Source of the DNA: JAIBDK01 sp965261915
GTDB taxonomy: Bacteria > Pseudomonadota > Gammaproteobacteria > Arenicellales > Poriferihabitantaceae
Direction: 5' to 3'
DNA length: 64,000 bases
Assembly (NCBI GenBank): GCA_965261915.1
Contig: CBDHDW010000013.1
Coordinates: 1,302,001-1,366,000, forward strand
The position numbers were made by a program, and so were the translations under genes. Below, piece by piece: positions 8,709 to 17,457 of this stretch. Every line of letters begins with the position of its first letter. Within the stretch, counting starts at the first letter, position 1. Below the pieces are notes generated by a model that had not been told where the DNA came from, ran no database searches, and saw nothing but the letters and a program-made list of their open reading frames with translations.

Positions 8709-8765
8709 AAATCTATAGCATTTTAGAAAGTGAAGGTGTAAAACAATCGTTGACATGCTATAGAT
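8709..8765 (+). promoter_or_regulatory. Inverted-repeat operator region of the amino-acid ABC importer
   Basis: AATCTATAGCAT (8710-8721) and ATGCTATAGATT (8755-8766) form a perfect 12-bp inverted repeat about 33 bp apart, upstream of the permease start at 8816. The left arm is followed by a short T-run and GAAAGTGAA, the motif also found at 1577-1602. The spacing suits a LysR-type tetramer or looped repressor, but the binding protein is unproven. Confidence 0.45.
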
Positions 8766-8815
8766 TAACAGTCAATAATTTATATACAACTCTGCAAGAG
8801 AGTTTGGGAGGAACA

Positions 8816-9664
8816 ATGCAAAGCAACGCTTTAGCAACACCCAGATCGCAACGCCAACGCGACGATACCGAGTTTGATATGAAAGCCACCGGCCAGACAA
8901 TCTGGCAAGTGGCACAGGCCGTTTTGTTTTTTGTTGTATTGGGATTTCTTATTTGGCGCGGCGCACTTGCCATGGAATATAATTGGCAATGGTACCGGGT
9001 GGAACCATTCTTCTACCGGGTGGTGGATGGCGAAACCATTTGGGGGCCGCTGGTCAAAGGATTAGGTCAAACCATTAAATTGGCTGGTATTGCGGGAATT
9101 TTTACGCTCCTGATCGGGTCTACAACAGCCTTTGCGCGGTTATCTAATTCAATATCAGGCCGCATCATCGCGACTGGGTATTTGGAAGCTGTGCGCAATA
9201 CCCCGCTCCTTGTGCAATTGTTTCTGTTTTACTTTGTGCTCGCGCCAATTTTCGGGATCGACAGATTCTGGTCCGGTGTTTTGTGTCTGGCTTTTTTTGA
9301 AGGCTCGTTTGCAGCTGAAATTATCCGTGGCGGTATTATTGGCGTAGACAAAGGCCAATACGAAAGTGCTGATGCCATAGGTTTAAATACAATGGACAAA
9401 TATAGGTTCATCGTCATTCCCCAGTCGTTGCCCCTGATCCTTCCGCCATTAACTGGCTTGATCATTTCCCTGATCAAGCACTCGGCCATTGTCAGCGTAA
9501 TCGCTGTATCGGAACTGACAACTGCCGGTCTGAACCTGATTGCAGATACATTCATGGCATTTGAAGTCTGGTTGTTAGTTGCAGGTATCTATCTGGCTCT
9601 AACCATCTCCCTATCAATCGGGGTCAGCCTATTCGAGCAAACACTTGATAAAAATAAACGATAA
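8816..9664 (+). CDS. Polar amino-acid ABC transporter permease (HisM/GlnP type)
   Basis: Inner-membrane permease of the PAAT family, about 282 aa. Several hydrophobic spans follow an N-terminal cytoplasmic stretch. The family's E-A-V-R-N-T-P-L-L-V-Q motif is present, as is the coupling loop with A-D-A-I-G-L-N. I chose ATG 8816 because GGGAGG precedes it at the right distance. It is first in an operon with a binding protein, a second permease and an ATPase. Substrate probably a small zwitterionic or acidic amino-acid derivative; the gene context would allow an acyl amino acid, sarcosine or a betaine-related compound. Confidence 0.88.
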   Translation: MQSNALATPRSQRQRDDTEFDMKATGQTIWQVAQAVLFFVVLGFLIWRGALAMEYNWQWYRVEPFFYRVVDGETIWGPLVKGLGQTIKLAGIAGIFTLLIGSTTAFARLSNSISGRIIATGYLEAVRNTPLLVQLFLFYFVLAPIFGIDRFWSGVLCLAFFEGSFAAEIIRGGIIGVDKGQYESADAIGLNTMDKYRFIVIPQSLPLILPPLTGLIISLIKHSAIVSVIAVSELTTAGLNLIADTFMAFEVWLLVAGIYLALTISLSIGVSLFEQTLDKNKR

Positions 9665-9697
9665 CGGTAGACTAAACTAAATCTAACTGGAGGAAAC

Positions 9698-10528
9698 ATG
9701 AACATATTAAAACCCATGAAGGGATTACTGGTAGCCGCGGCAATTGCTGTAACTAGTATCGTTGCATCCACCGCACCTGTGGCTGCAGAAGGCGTACTGG
9801 AAGACATCCAGAAACGCGGTAAGCTAAAGGTTGGCATGGCCACCTTTGTACCTTGGGCTATGCGTGATAAAGAAGGCAATCTGATCGGCTTTGAAATCGA
9901 AGTGGCCAAAAAGGTTGCGGCTGACATGGACGTGGACATCGAATTTATCCCAACCGCCTGGAGTGGCATAATTCCCGCACTTATCGCCAAAAAATTCGAC
10001 CTAATCATTGGTGGTATGTCGATTACGCCACAACGGAACCTGACGGTAAACTTCACAATGCCTTATGCACATTCCGGACAACAAATGGCTGCGAATACGG
10101 CACTGGCAGGGTCGTTCACTTCACTGGATGACTACAACTCGCAAGACGTAACGATTTCTTGTCGGCGTGGTGCCACCCCTTGCAACATTGCTGCAAAACA
10201 ATTCCCAAAGGCAACGATCCGGCGATTTGACGATGATGCACAGGCATTCCAAGAAGTCGTGAATGGTAATTCTCATGCTATGATCTCGTCTGCACCAAAA
10301 CCAACGTTCTGGTCCGAAGCCTATCCAGACAAAGTTTTTGTTGCCAACGGTGGTGAAAACCTAAGCCGTGGTGACGAAGCCTTTGCCCTTCGCAAAGGCG
10401 ATCCAGATGCGTTGAATTACTTCTCCAACTGGATATTGGTGAACACATCAAACGGCTGGTTAAAAGAAACCCACAACTATTGGTTTAAAGATCAATCTGC
10501 GTGGAAAGATCTGGTGGCGGAAAAATAA
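9698..10528 (+). CDS. Periplasmic amino-acid-binding protein (SBP family 3)
   Basis: Extracellular solute-binding protein family 3, 276 aa. An N-terminal signal peptide has a K-rich start, an A/V/I core and cleavage near A-P-V-A-A-E. The mature start R-G-K-L-K-V-G is followed by the family features G-F-E-I-E-V-A-K and I-I-G-G-M-S-I-T-P-Q-R. GGAGG lies just before the start. It delivers substrate to the flanking permeases. A hairpin terminator directly after it probably raises the amount of this protein over the membrane parts. Confidence 0.9.
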   Translation: MNILKPMKGLLVAAAIAVTSIVASTAPVAAEGVLEDIQKRGKLKVGMATFVPWAMRDKEGNLIGFEIEVAKKVAADMDVDIEFIPTAWSGIIPALIAKKFDLIIGGMSITPQRNLTVNFTMPYAHSGQQMAANTALAGSFTSLDDYNSQDVTISCRRGATPCNIAAKQFPKATIRRFDDDAQAFQEVVNGNSHAMISSAPKPTFWSEAYPDKVFVANGGENLSRGDEAFALRKGDPDALNYFSNWILVNTSNGWLKETHNYWFKDQSAWKDLVAEK

Positions 10529-10540
10529 ACCACCTCCCCT

Positions 10541-10580
10541 GAGAGGCGCAATCATCCTTTTGCGCCTCTCTATATTTTTT
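10541..10580 (+). terminator. Intra-operon rho-independent terminator/attenuator
   Basis: An 11-bp perfect stem, GAGAGGCGCAA (10541-10551) with TTGCGCCTCTC (10560-10570), has an 8-nt loop and is followed by TATATTTTTT. It lies between the binding-protein gene and the second permease, so partial read-through would set subunit ratios. Confidence 0.88.
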
Positions 10581-10595
10581 GCCGAGAGTCAAAAA

Positions 10596-11501
10596 ATGAA
10601 CCGCAACTCACCACCACCTATAACACCAAAGAAACGCCTTAGTGTCGTAGACTATGGTGCGTTTGCCAGTGTCTTTGCTCTGATCCTTTTTTCAGCATAT
10701 CAAGTGAATGATGTGCTGGTTTATAAGTGGGACTGGTCTCGTGTATTTAATTTCATCATCCGTTACGATCCGGAGTCTGAAAGTTATGTTGCCAACCTGC
10801 TACTCTACGGCCTTGCAACAACCATACGGCTTGCGGTTTGGGCTACGATCCTGGCTACCATAATCGGCGTTGTTATGGGGTATTGGCGTACCTGCGAGAA
10901 CCTGACCCTGCGTATTATCAGCCGCTGCTATGTCGAACTGATCCGCAACATCCCGCCGGTTGTCTTTATCTTTATCTTCTTTTTCTTTATCACGTCACAG
11001 CTTTTTCCTGCCATCGGGCTGGAGGATATCAATAAAGATGCGGCGTTAGTCAACAATCCCGTCTTTCATTTTCTGTTTGGCGAACCGCAATTGCTGTCAA
11101 ACTTCCTGGCAGGTACTTTATGTCTCGCCATGTTTGAAGGCGCATATATAACTGAAATCGTGCGGGCAGGCATTCAATCCGTGGATAAAGGTCAATGGGA
11201 AGCCGCGCGCGCCATCGGTCTATCACCCCTCAATGTTTTACGTGATATCATCCTGCCACAGGCCTTGCGCAAGATTTTACCGCCCCTTGCAGGCCAGTTC
11301 ATTACTTTGATCAAGGACAGCGCAATCGTTTCACTGATTTCAATTCAGGAGTTGGCCTTTCTTGCAACCGAGGTTGCTTCTTCCACCACAAAAGTTTTTG
11401 AAACATGGATCCTAGTCGGTGCCATGTATTTCATTCTTTGTTATAGTTTCGCAATTCTATTCGGTTGGCTGGAACGCCGTGCCGCCCGTAACCGCCGATA
11501 G
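10596..11501 (+). CDS. Polar amino-acid ABC transporter permease, second subunit
   Basis: Second PAAT permease, about 301 aa, with several hydrophobic spans. It has the conserved E-L-I-R-N-I-P-P-V-V motif and the ATPase-coupling loop A-A-R-A-I-G-L-S-P. I placed the start at ATG 10596; the open frame before it overlaps the terminator hairpin. The gene runs to within 10 bp of the ATPase gene. Together with the first permease it would form the heterodimeric channel. Confidence 0.88.
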   Translation: MNRNSPPPITPKKRLSVVDYGAFASVFALILFSAYQVNDVLVYKWDWSRVFNFIIRYDPESESYVANLLLYGLATTIRLAVWATILATIIGVVMGYWRTCENLTLRIISRCYVELIRNIPPVVFIFIFFFFITSQLFPAIGLEDINKDAALVNNPVFHFLFGEPQLLSNFLAGTLCLAMFEGAYITEIVRAGIQSVDKGQWEAARAIGLSPLNVLRDIILPQALRKILPPLAGQFITLIKDSAIVSLISIQELAFLATEVASSTTKVFETWILVGAMYFILCYSFAILFGWLERRAARNRR

Positions 11502-11510
11502 GAGCCCTAA

Positions 11511-12263
11511 ATGTTGGATATAAACGCAAAACCCCTGGTTGAGATTACCGGCGTGTGCAAATGGTATGGTGATTTTAGTGCCTTGCATAACATTAATCTA
11601 TCTGTTGCAGAACGTGAAAGAATAGTGGTGTGTGGCCCCTCAGGATCAGGAAAATCCACCATAATCCGCTGCATCAACCAACTTGAGGCTCACCAAAAAG
11701 GCACAATTATGGTTGATGGCATTGAAGTGACACCCGATATGAAGAACATCGAACAGATCCGGCGCGAGGTCGGCATGGTGTTCCAAAGTTTTAACCTGTT
11801 CCCGCATATGACAATTTTGGACAATCTGATCCTTGGCCCGATGCGCAACCGCAGCACATCCAAGGCAGATGCAACACAGTTGGCTATGCATTATCTTGAA
11901 CGGGTTCATATTGCTGAACAGGCGAATAAATACCCACCACAATTGTCTGGCGGTCAACAACAACGGGTGGCTATCGCGCGGTCTTTGTGCATGAAACCAA
12001 AGATCATGTTGTTTGATGAACCTACATCAGCGCTTGACCCTGAAATGATTGCAGGCGTTCTGGATGTTATGGTGGAACTGGCCGAAGAAGGCATGACCAT
12101 GATTGTTGTAACCCATGAGATGGGCTTTGCGCGTAAAGTGGCGGATCGTGTTGTATTTATGGACGAAGGTGAAATTATCGAAATCGCAGAACCTGAGGTG
12201 TTCTTCAAAACCCCACAAAGCGACCGCGCACAACTGTTCCTAAGCCAGCTGCTTGGACACTAA
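11511..12263 (+). CDS. Polar amino-acid ABC transporter ATP-binding protein (GlnQ type)
   Basis: ATPase of the importer, 250 aa, typical length. Walker A is G-P-S-G-S-G-K-S-T, the signature is L-S-G-G-Q-Q-Q-R, Walker B is I-M-L-F-D-E-P-T-S-A-L-D, and the switch histidine is in V-T-H-E-M-G. It powers uptake by the two permeases. It converges with the XRE-cupin regulator gene, whose end lies only 3 bp beyond. Confidence 0.92.
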   Translation: MLDINAKPLVEITGVCKWYGDFSALHNINLSVAERERIVVCGPSGSGKSTIIRCINQLEAHQKGTIMVDGIEVTPDMKNIEQIRREVGMVFQSFNLFPHMTILDNLILGPMRNRSTSKADATQLAMHYLERVHIAEQANKYPPQLSGGQQQRVAIARSLCMKPKIMLFDEPTSALDPEMIAGVLDVMVELAEEGMTMIVVTHEMGFARKVADRVVFMDEGEIIEIAEPEVFFKTPQSDRAQLFLSQLLGH

Positions 12264-12266
12264 AAC

Positions 12267-12845
12267 TTATTCAGGCTTCATAGACACGGTAATAAATTCA
12301 ATTGTACCGCTTTTGATTTTCTTAAAGCCATGGGGCAACTTGGCGTCAAAACTAAGCGTATCACCTTCCTGCATGGCAAAGTCCTCTGGGCCACAGGAAT
12401 AGATCGTTGCGCCTGAAATCATATATATGAACACATAGCCTTCGTGCTGGTATTGTGGCAGCTGGCCCGATTGATCCCGCTTGATTGTAATACGCGCAGC
12501 ATCGAAGCTTCCCTCTGGCCCACCGTGTTTGCCAAGCAACATATAATCATGGGCATGTCCTGTGGTCACCCGTCGCGCAGGAAGCCCCTGCCCCGCCTTT
12601 ACGTGATGTACATCCACAGACATTCCGCTTTGGGAAAACAGTGACATGATTGACACCGTCATAGCATTGGCCAAGGCTTGCAATGTACCCAAAGATGGGG
12701 ACACCTGCCCGTTTTCAACCCGTGAAATCATACCCGCTGAAATTTCAGCCACCGCTGCCAGCTCCATGACGGTCAAACCGCGTTTAGTACGCAGACGGCG
12801 TAGTGATCGACCCACTTCTATGTCGATTTCTGAGCCTTTAGACAT
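12267..12845 (-). CDS. XRE-family regulator with C-terminal cupin domain
   Basis: About 192 aa: an N-terminal helix-turn-helix of the Cro/CI type (R-L-R-T-K-R-G-L-T-V-M-E-L-A, then E-N-G-Q-V-S-P-S-L) and a C-terminal single cupin (Q-H-E-G-Y-V-F-I-Y, G-D-T-L-S-F-D-A-K-L-P-H-G-F). Such proteins usually sense a small metabolite and control adjacent amine or amino-acid catabolic genes. I used ATG 12845, which has AGGA upstream; another ATG ten codons earlier lacks one. It is divergent from soxB and convergent with the importer ATPase, so both are candidate targets. Confidence 0.85.
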   Translation of the reverse strand: MSKGSEIDIEVGRSLRRLRTKRGLTVMELAAVAEISAGMISRVENGQVSPSLGTLQALANAMTVSIMSLFSQSGMSVDVHHVKAGQGLPARRVTTGHAHDYMLLGKHGGPEGSFDAARITIKRDQSGQLPQYQHEGYVFIYMISGATIYSCGPEDFAMQEGDTLSFDAKLPHGFKKIKSGTIEFITVSMKPE

Positions 12846-12938
12846 GGATTTTATTCCTGATAACAAGCGCTTCATATGTGAAATGCCAGTATAAGATAAT
12901 CCATTCTGGAACAGAACCCATTTTTAGCGACAAATACA

Positions 12939-12957
12939 ATTAAAAGCGAATTTTAAT
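12939..12957. promoter_or_regulatory. Palindrome between the XRE-cupin gene and soxB
   Basis: ATTAAAA, five bases, TTTTAAT forms an inverted repeat in the divergent intergenic region, a reasonable operator for the adjacent XRE-cupin protein. The surrounding sequence is AT-rich, so chance occurrence is possible. Confidence 0.35.
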
Positions 12958-12981
12958 CGAACCAATTTGATATGTTTACCC

Positions 12982-13009
12982 TTGACAGCTTGTTCTTTAT
13001 AGTAATAAT
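12982..13009 (+). promoter_or_regulatory. Sigma-70 promoter of the sox operon, close to the start codon
   Basis: TTGACA (12982-12987), a 16-bp spacer and AATAAT (13004-13009, five of six consensus bases). The expected transcription start would be about 13016, only a few bases before the soxB ATG at 13020. No Shine-Dalgarno sequence is visible there, so the mRNA may be leaderless. Confidence 0.5.
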
Positions 13010-13019
13010 ATTTACTATA

Positions 13020-14270
13020 ATGCAAAATTATTCTTTTCTATCCCTCGCCAAAAATGCGCTGAGCGGACACAAAAACTGGCCACAGGCATGGCGCAGTCCA
13101 CCGCTTGGCGGCGAATACGACGTCGTTGTAATCGGGGCTGGCGGGCATGGGTTGGCAACAGCCTATCATCTAGCCAAAGATCACGGGATCACAAATGTGG
13201 CTGTGCTGGATCGCGGCTGGCTTGGGGGCGGAAATATCGCACGCAATACTGTGACGATCCGATCAAATTACATGCGTGATGAATCCATCCCGTTTTATGT
13301 AAAATCCGTGGCCCTCTATGAAGAGCTGACTAAAGATCTGAATTTCAACATGATGCATTCCAAACGCACAATGGTTGATGTGGTTCAGACTTATCCTAAG
13401 ATGCGTGAGTTGCGCCGGCGTCAGTTGGTAATGGATATTTATGGCTCAACCTACGAGAAAATCGACACCACAGAATTGCGTCGACGTATCCCAGCCCTAA
13501 CAGGCGGTGGTCCAAGCTCCCGCTTGCCCATTATTGGCGGGATGGTACATACCGATGCGGGCGTAAACCGCCATGATGCGGTGGCCTGGGGATATGCCCG
13601 TGCGATAGATACAATGGGCATTGAAATACATCAGCAAACTGGGGTGACATCATTAATCCGCGGGGTAAATGGCACCATAACTGGCGTAGAGACAACACGT
13701 GGCACTGTAAAAGCCAAGAAAGTTGTGGTGGCTGTATCGGGCCATACAACAACGGTAACTGAAACCGCAGATTTAAAGCTGCCACTGCGCACGATGAACC
13801 TGACGGCATTTGTGTCCGAACCTGTGAAACCGCTGGTGGATGTGATCGTAAACTGCCCCGACAGCGGCTTCTATTTCAGTCAATCGGACAAAGGTGAAAT
13901 GGTTATCGGTGGCGCGCCTGATATGGGCCAAAGCTTCCGTCGTGATATCAAGCAAGGTGTCTTTGAGGATACCGTTTCGGTCATGCTGGATTTGTTTCCA
14001 GCATTCAAAAAACTTAAACTGATGCGTCAATGGGGCGGGCATTTGGATATTGCACATGATGCATCGCCAATCATGTCAGCAACCGATGTCGACGGGTTGT
14101 TTATTACCGCTGGTTGGTGGGGTGGCTACAAGGCCATTCCTGCAGGTGGATTGACGCTGGCCCACTTAGTGGCAACAGGGCAACCACACCCGTTAATGTC
14201 TTCTTTCACATTAGATCGGTTTCGGCATTTAGACTACGTGCTTGAAGCTGGCACCACTACAGCACGATAG
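13020..14270 (+). CDS. soxB: Sarcosine oxidase subunit beta
   Basis: Flavoprotein subunit of heterotetrameric sarcosine oxidase, about 416 aa. The FAD-binding motif G-A-G-G-H-G is at residues 39-44. R-H-D-A-V, around 184-188, carries the histidine that covalently holds FMN in known tetrameric enzymes. The protein oxidises sarcosine to glycine, passing the one-carbon unit to tetrahydrofolate bound by the alpha subunit and making H2O2. The start at 13020 (M-Q-N-Y-S) fits family N-termini; an upstream ATG at 12972 would add an unlikely hydrophobic leader that covers the promoter. It is first in soxB-D-A-G. Confidence 0.93.
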   Translation: MQNYSFLSLAKNALSGHKNWPQAWRSPPLGGEYDVVVIGAGGHGLATAYHLAKDHGITNVAVLDRGWLGGGNIARNTVTIRSNYMRDESIPFYVKSVALYEELTKDLNFNMMHSKRTMVDVVQTYPKMRELRRRQLVMDIYGSTYEKIDTTELRRRIPALTGGGPSSRLPIIGGMVHTDAGVNRHDAVAWGYARAIDTMGIEIHQQTGVTSLIRGVNGTITGVETTRGTVKAKKVVVAVSGHTTTVTETADLKLPLRTMNLTAFVSEPVKPLVDVIVNCPDSGFYFSQSDKGEMVIGGAPDMGQSFRRDIKQGVFEDTVSVMLDLFPAFKKLKLMRQWGGHLDIAHDASPIMSATDVDGLFITAGWWGGYKAIPAGGLTLAHLVATGQPHPLMSSFTLDRFRHLDYVLEAGTTTAR

Positions 14271-14281
14271 GGGTTTAAGAT

Positions 14282-14539
14282 ATGTTGAGAATTACCTGCC
14301 CTTTTTGTGGCAAACGCGATGAGCGTGAATTTATTTTTAGCGGCCCGGTTGGACCGGACAGGCCAGACCCGAATTCAGTCGATGATCAAACCTGGGTTGA
14401 ATACCTGACCATCGTGCCCAATCCGCTTGGACCGGTTCAAGAATTTTGGTGGCATGCGCGAGGTTGTGGCGAATGGGTTACGATTTGGCGTGATACAAGG
14501 ACTCATGATATTGTAAAGGGCACCGACGATGGAAAATAG
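14282..14539 (+). CDS. soxD: Sarcosine oxidase subunit delta
   Basis: Small zinc-binding subunit, 85 aa, of heterotetrameric sarcosine oxidase. It has the C-P-F-C-G pair near residue 6 and the later H-A-R-G-C motif that complete the zinc site. The rest matches the family pattern (R-P-D, W-V-E-Y-L, E-F-W-W-H). It starts 11 bp after soxB and its end overlaps the soxA start by 11 bp. Confidence 0.93.
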   Translation: MLRITCPFCGKRDEREFIFSGPVGPDRPDPNSVDDQTWVEYLTIVPNPLGPVQEFWWHARGCGEWVTIWRDTRTHDIVKGTDDGK

Positions 14540-17456
14540 TAACCGGCTACCCTCTGGGGGCCTGATCGACCGCAACCGTACGGTGCAGTTCACCTTTAAC
14601 GGTAAGTCTTATCGCGGATATGAAGGGGATACACTTGCCTCGGCCCTTTTGGCCAACGGAGTATCACTGACTGCGCGCAGTTTCAAGTACCACCGCCCGC
14701 GAGGAATTGTGGGTTCAGGTGTCGAAGAGCCTGCATCATTGGTAGAGCTGGAAGGCAATGATGCTTCTGGCAACCAACCCATAACGACAGTGAAGGTCAC
14801 AGAAGGCTTGAGGGCGAAATCGGTAAACTGCTGGCCCAATCCCGAGTTCGATCTGGGGGGTATTAACCAGCTTTTTACCAAATTTTTGCCTGCAGGATTT
14901 TATTACAAGACATTCAAATGGCCAAACTGGCACGTGTATGAACCCACCATCCGTCGTGCGGCCGGACTGGCAGGCGCACCAGCGGAGCCACCAAAAACAG
15001 GTCATTATGAAACCCGTCACGCCCACACCGATGTGCTGATTGCGGGCGCGGGACCGGCAGGATTGATGGCTACACTTGTTGCAGGGCGCACAGGTGCACG
15101 GGTTATGTTGGTCGATGATGGCACACAAGCTGGCGGCAGCCTGTTAAACCTGTCGCAGACACCTGAACGACAATCTGCATTCGACTGGTTATCGCAAACT
15201 GTTGCTGAACTGGCCGCGATGGACAATGTGATTCATCTGCAAAATACCACCGCATGGGCATACCGAGAACACAACCTGATTGTGGTCAATGAACGCAACC
15301 CTGAAAACCCATCTGTACTGGAACGCAGCTGGCGTGTACGCGCAGGCCATGTAATTTGCGCAACCGGTGCGATTGAACGCTCCATGGTTTTTGCGAACAA
15401 TGACCGCCCAGGCGCGATGCTGGCCTCTGCCGTACAAACTTATGTGAACCGTTATGCGGTTCTTCCTGGAAAACGGGCAGTTATTTTTACTAACAACAAT
15501 TCTACCTATGAGGTTGTGGCAGATATGTTGGCCGCAGGGATTGCAATTGCAGCCATTGTGGACAGTCGAAATGCAGTTCCAGCCGAAGCGCTTGCGCTTG
15601 TTGGTGATACAATGGTTTTGAGTGGCCACGTTGTGACCGGAATAAAGGGTCACAAGCAGGTGCGTTCAGTGAGCGTTTCCAGGATAGACGGCAGCCAGCC
15701 ACGCAAGATTGTTTGTGATTTGCTGGCCCATTCCGGCGGCTGGAACCCGGCGGTGCACCTGTTTTCTCAATCGCGCGGCACGCTGCAATTTGATGAAAGT
15801 TTGGCGGCATTTGTGCCAGACAAACCCGCCCAATCTACCAGTAGCGCTGGTGCAGCGGCAGGGCAATTGACCCTCCAAGATGCGCTGCAGGATGGAGCCG
15901 CGAAAGGGGCAGCCGCTACGGACGGCACCCCGCCGACAGACATCCCTGACGCCTGCGATCTGGCCTACGCGATAGAGCCGCTTTGGCGGGTGGAAACACC
16001 GGGTCAAAAGGGTAAGGCGTTTTTGGACATTCAAAATGATGTGTCTGTTGACGACGTGCATTTGGCTCTGCGCGAAGGCTATTCAAATGTGGAACACGTC
16101 AAACGTTATACCACGGGTGGCATGGGCATTGATCAGGGGAAAATCGGCAATATCAATATCATCGGCACGGTTGCCTTGCAAAAGGGTTTGGAATTGCAGG
16201 ACGTGGGCACCACGACTTTCCGATCACCCTACACGCCGGTTTCATTCGGTGCGATTAGCGGTATTCGCGAAGGTTCCGTTGTGCTGCCCTACCGACATAC
16301 GCCGATCACAGAATGGAATCACGCCAATGGTGCCTTTATGTATGAGGCAGGTGCCCGCTGGCGTCGCCCGGGATATTTCCCGCGTCAGGGCGAAAGTTTT
16401 CAAGAAACCGTGAACCGTGAATCTCTGGCTGTGCGCAACGCTGTGGGTGTCTATGACGGCTCACCCCTTGGAACGTTTGAATTGAAGGGCAAGGATGTCG
16501 GTCGTTTCCTTGATTACCTTTACACCAATATTGTGTCCTCTCTGACACCCGGCAACGGTCGGTACGGCCTGATGTTAACCGATGACGGATTGATCTATGA
16601 TGATGGCGTGGTCTTTCGGATCGATGAACACCGCTGGAACGTTTCCACCTCGACCGGTCATGCGGACAGCGTAAACCAGCATATGGAATTTCTGCTGCAA
16701 ACTGAATTCCCTGACTGGCAGGTGAAAATCACAACTGTCACCAGCCAATGGAGCAACGCCACGGTCTGTGGGCCAAAAGCGCGGGGCGTCGTGTCGGCCC
16801 TGGGTACAGACATTGACCTGTCGCCTGACGCCTTCCCTTTTATGTCTTATCGTGACGGGATGGTCGCCGGAATTCCTACGCGTGTGGTGCGGGTTAGTTT
16901 CACCGGTGAATTATCATTCGAGATCAATGTAACCACCCGTCATATGCGTGAACTTTGGGATAAAATTTTAGCGGCGGGTGCCCCTTTCGGAATTAACACC
17001 GTTGGTTCAGAGGCCAACCACGTCTTGCGCGTTGAAAAAGGGTTTCTGTCATTGGGGCACGAAGTAGACGGAACGGTGGATGCCTATGATCTTGGTATGG
17101 GCTGGATCATGTCAAAGAAGAAACCGGATTATATCGGCAAACGCGCTGTACACTTGCGTCGTAGCGCTGGTGGTACGCGCCGTGAACTGGTTGGCTTGAT
17201 GCCCAAAGACCCGAATTGTGCTATCCCCGAAGGGGCGCCACTAACGCCTGGTGGCCGCCGCGAGGCAACCGAAGGTCTGACCACCGCCTGTGTCTGGAGT
17301 GTAGTGAACAACTGCTGGGTTGGGCTGGCCTTGTTGGAAAATGGCCACGCACGCCACGGCGAAGTTGCCCATGTGCGGCTTAAAGATAGGGTTATCCCTG
17401 CGAAAATAACGGCACCGGTGTTTTATGATCCGGCCGGCAAAAAATTGAGGTCCTGA
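14529..17456 (+). CDS. soxA: Sarcosine oxidase subunit alpha
   Basis: Large subunit, 975 aa. Its order is an N-terminal ferredoxin-like fold (F-N-G-K-S-Y-R-G-Y-E-G-D-T-L), a dinucleotide-binding domain with G-A-G-P-A-G near residue 172, and a C-terminal aminomethyltransferase-type (GcvT-like) folate domain with F-T-G-E-L-S-F-E-I. It binds NAD and tetrahydrofolate and forms 5,10-methylene-THF from the methyl group oxidised by the beta subunit. Length is typical for the family. The gene overlaps soxD and ends one base before soxG. Confidence 0.93.
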   Translation: MENSNRLPSGGLIDRNRTVQFTFNGKSYRGYEGDTLASALLANGVSLTARSFKYHRPRGIVGSGVEEPASLVELEGNDASGNQPITTVKVTEGLRAKSVNCWPNPEFDLGGINQLFTKFLPAGFYYKTFKWPNWHVYEPTIRRAAGLAGAPAEPPKTGHYETRHAHTDVLIAGAGPAGLMATLVAGRTGARVMLVDDGTQAGGSLLNLSQTPERQSAFDWLSQTVAELAAMDNVIHLQNTTAWAYREHNLIVVNERNPENPSVLERSWRVRAGHVICATGAIERSMVFANNDRPGAMLASAVQTYVNRYAVLPGKRAVIFTNNNSTYEVVADMLAAGIAIAAIVDSRNAVPAEALALVGDTMVLSGHVVTGIKGHKQVRSVSVSRIDGSQPRKIVCDLLAHSGGWNPAVHLFSQSRGTLQFDESLAAFVPDKPAQSTSSAGAAAGQLTLQDALQDGAAKGAAATDGTPPTDIPDACDLAYAIEPLWRVETPGQKGKAFLDIQNDVSVDDVHLALREGYSNVEHVKRYTTGGMGIDQGKIGNINIIGTVALQKGLELQDVGTTTFRSPYTPVSFGAISGIREGSVVLPYRHTPITEWNHANGAFMYEAGARWRRPGYFPRQGESFQETVNRESLAVRNAVGVYDGSPLGTFELKGKDVGRFLDYLYTNIVSSLTPGNGRYGLMLTDDGLIYDDGVVFRIDEHRWNVSTSTGHADSVNQHMEFLLQTEFPDWQVKITTVTSQWSNATVCGPKARGVVSALGTDIDLSPDAFPFMSYRDGMVAGIPTRVVRVSFTGELSFEINVTTRHMRELWDKILAAGAPFGINTVGSEANHVLRVEKGFLSLGHEVDGTVDAYDLGMGWIMSKKKPDYIGKRAVHLRRSAGGTRRELVGLMPKDPNCAIPEGAPLTPGGRREATEGLTTACVWSVVNNCWVGLALLENGHARHGEVAHVRLKDRVIPAKITAPVFYDPAGKKLRS

Positions 17457-17457
17457 T

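Noticed and set aside
12972..13019. Extended soxB N-terminus from ATG 12972
   Set aside because: It would translate through the likely promoter and adds a hydrophobic leader not expected in this cytoplasmic flavoprotein.
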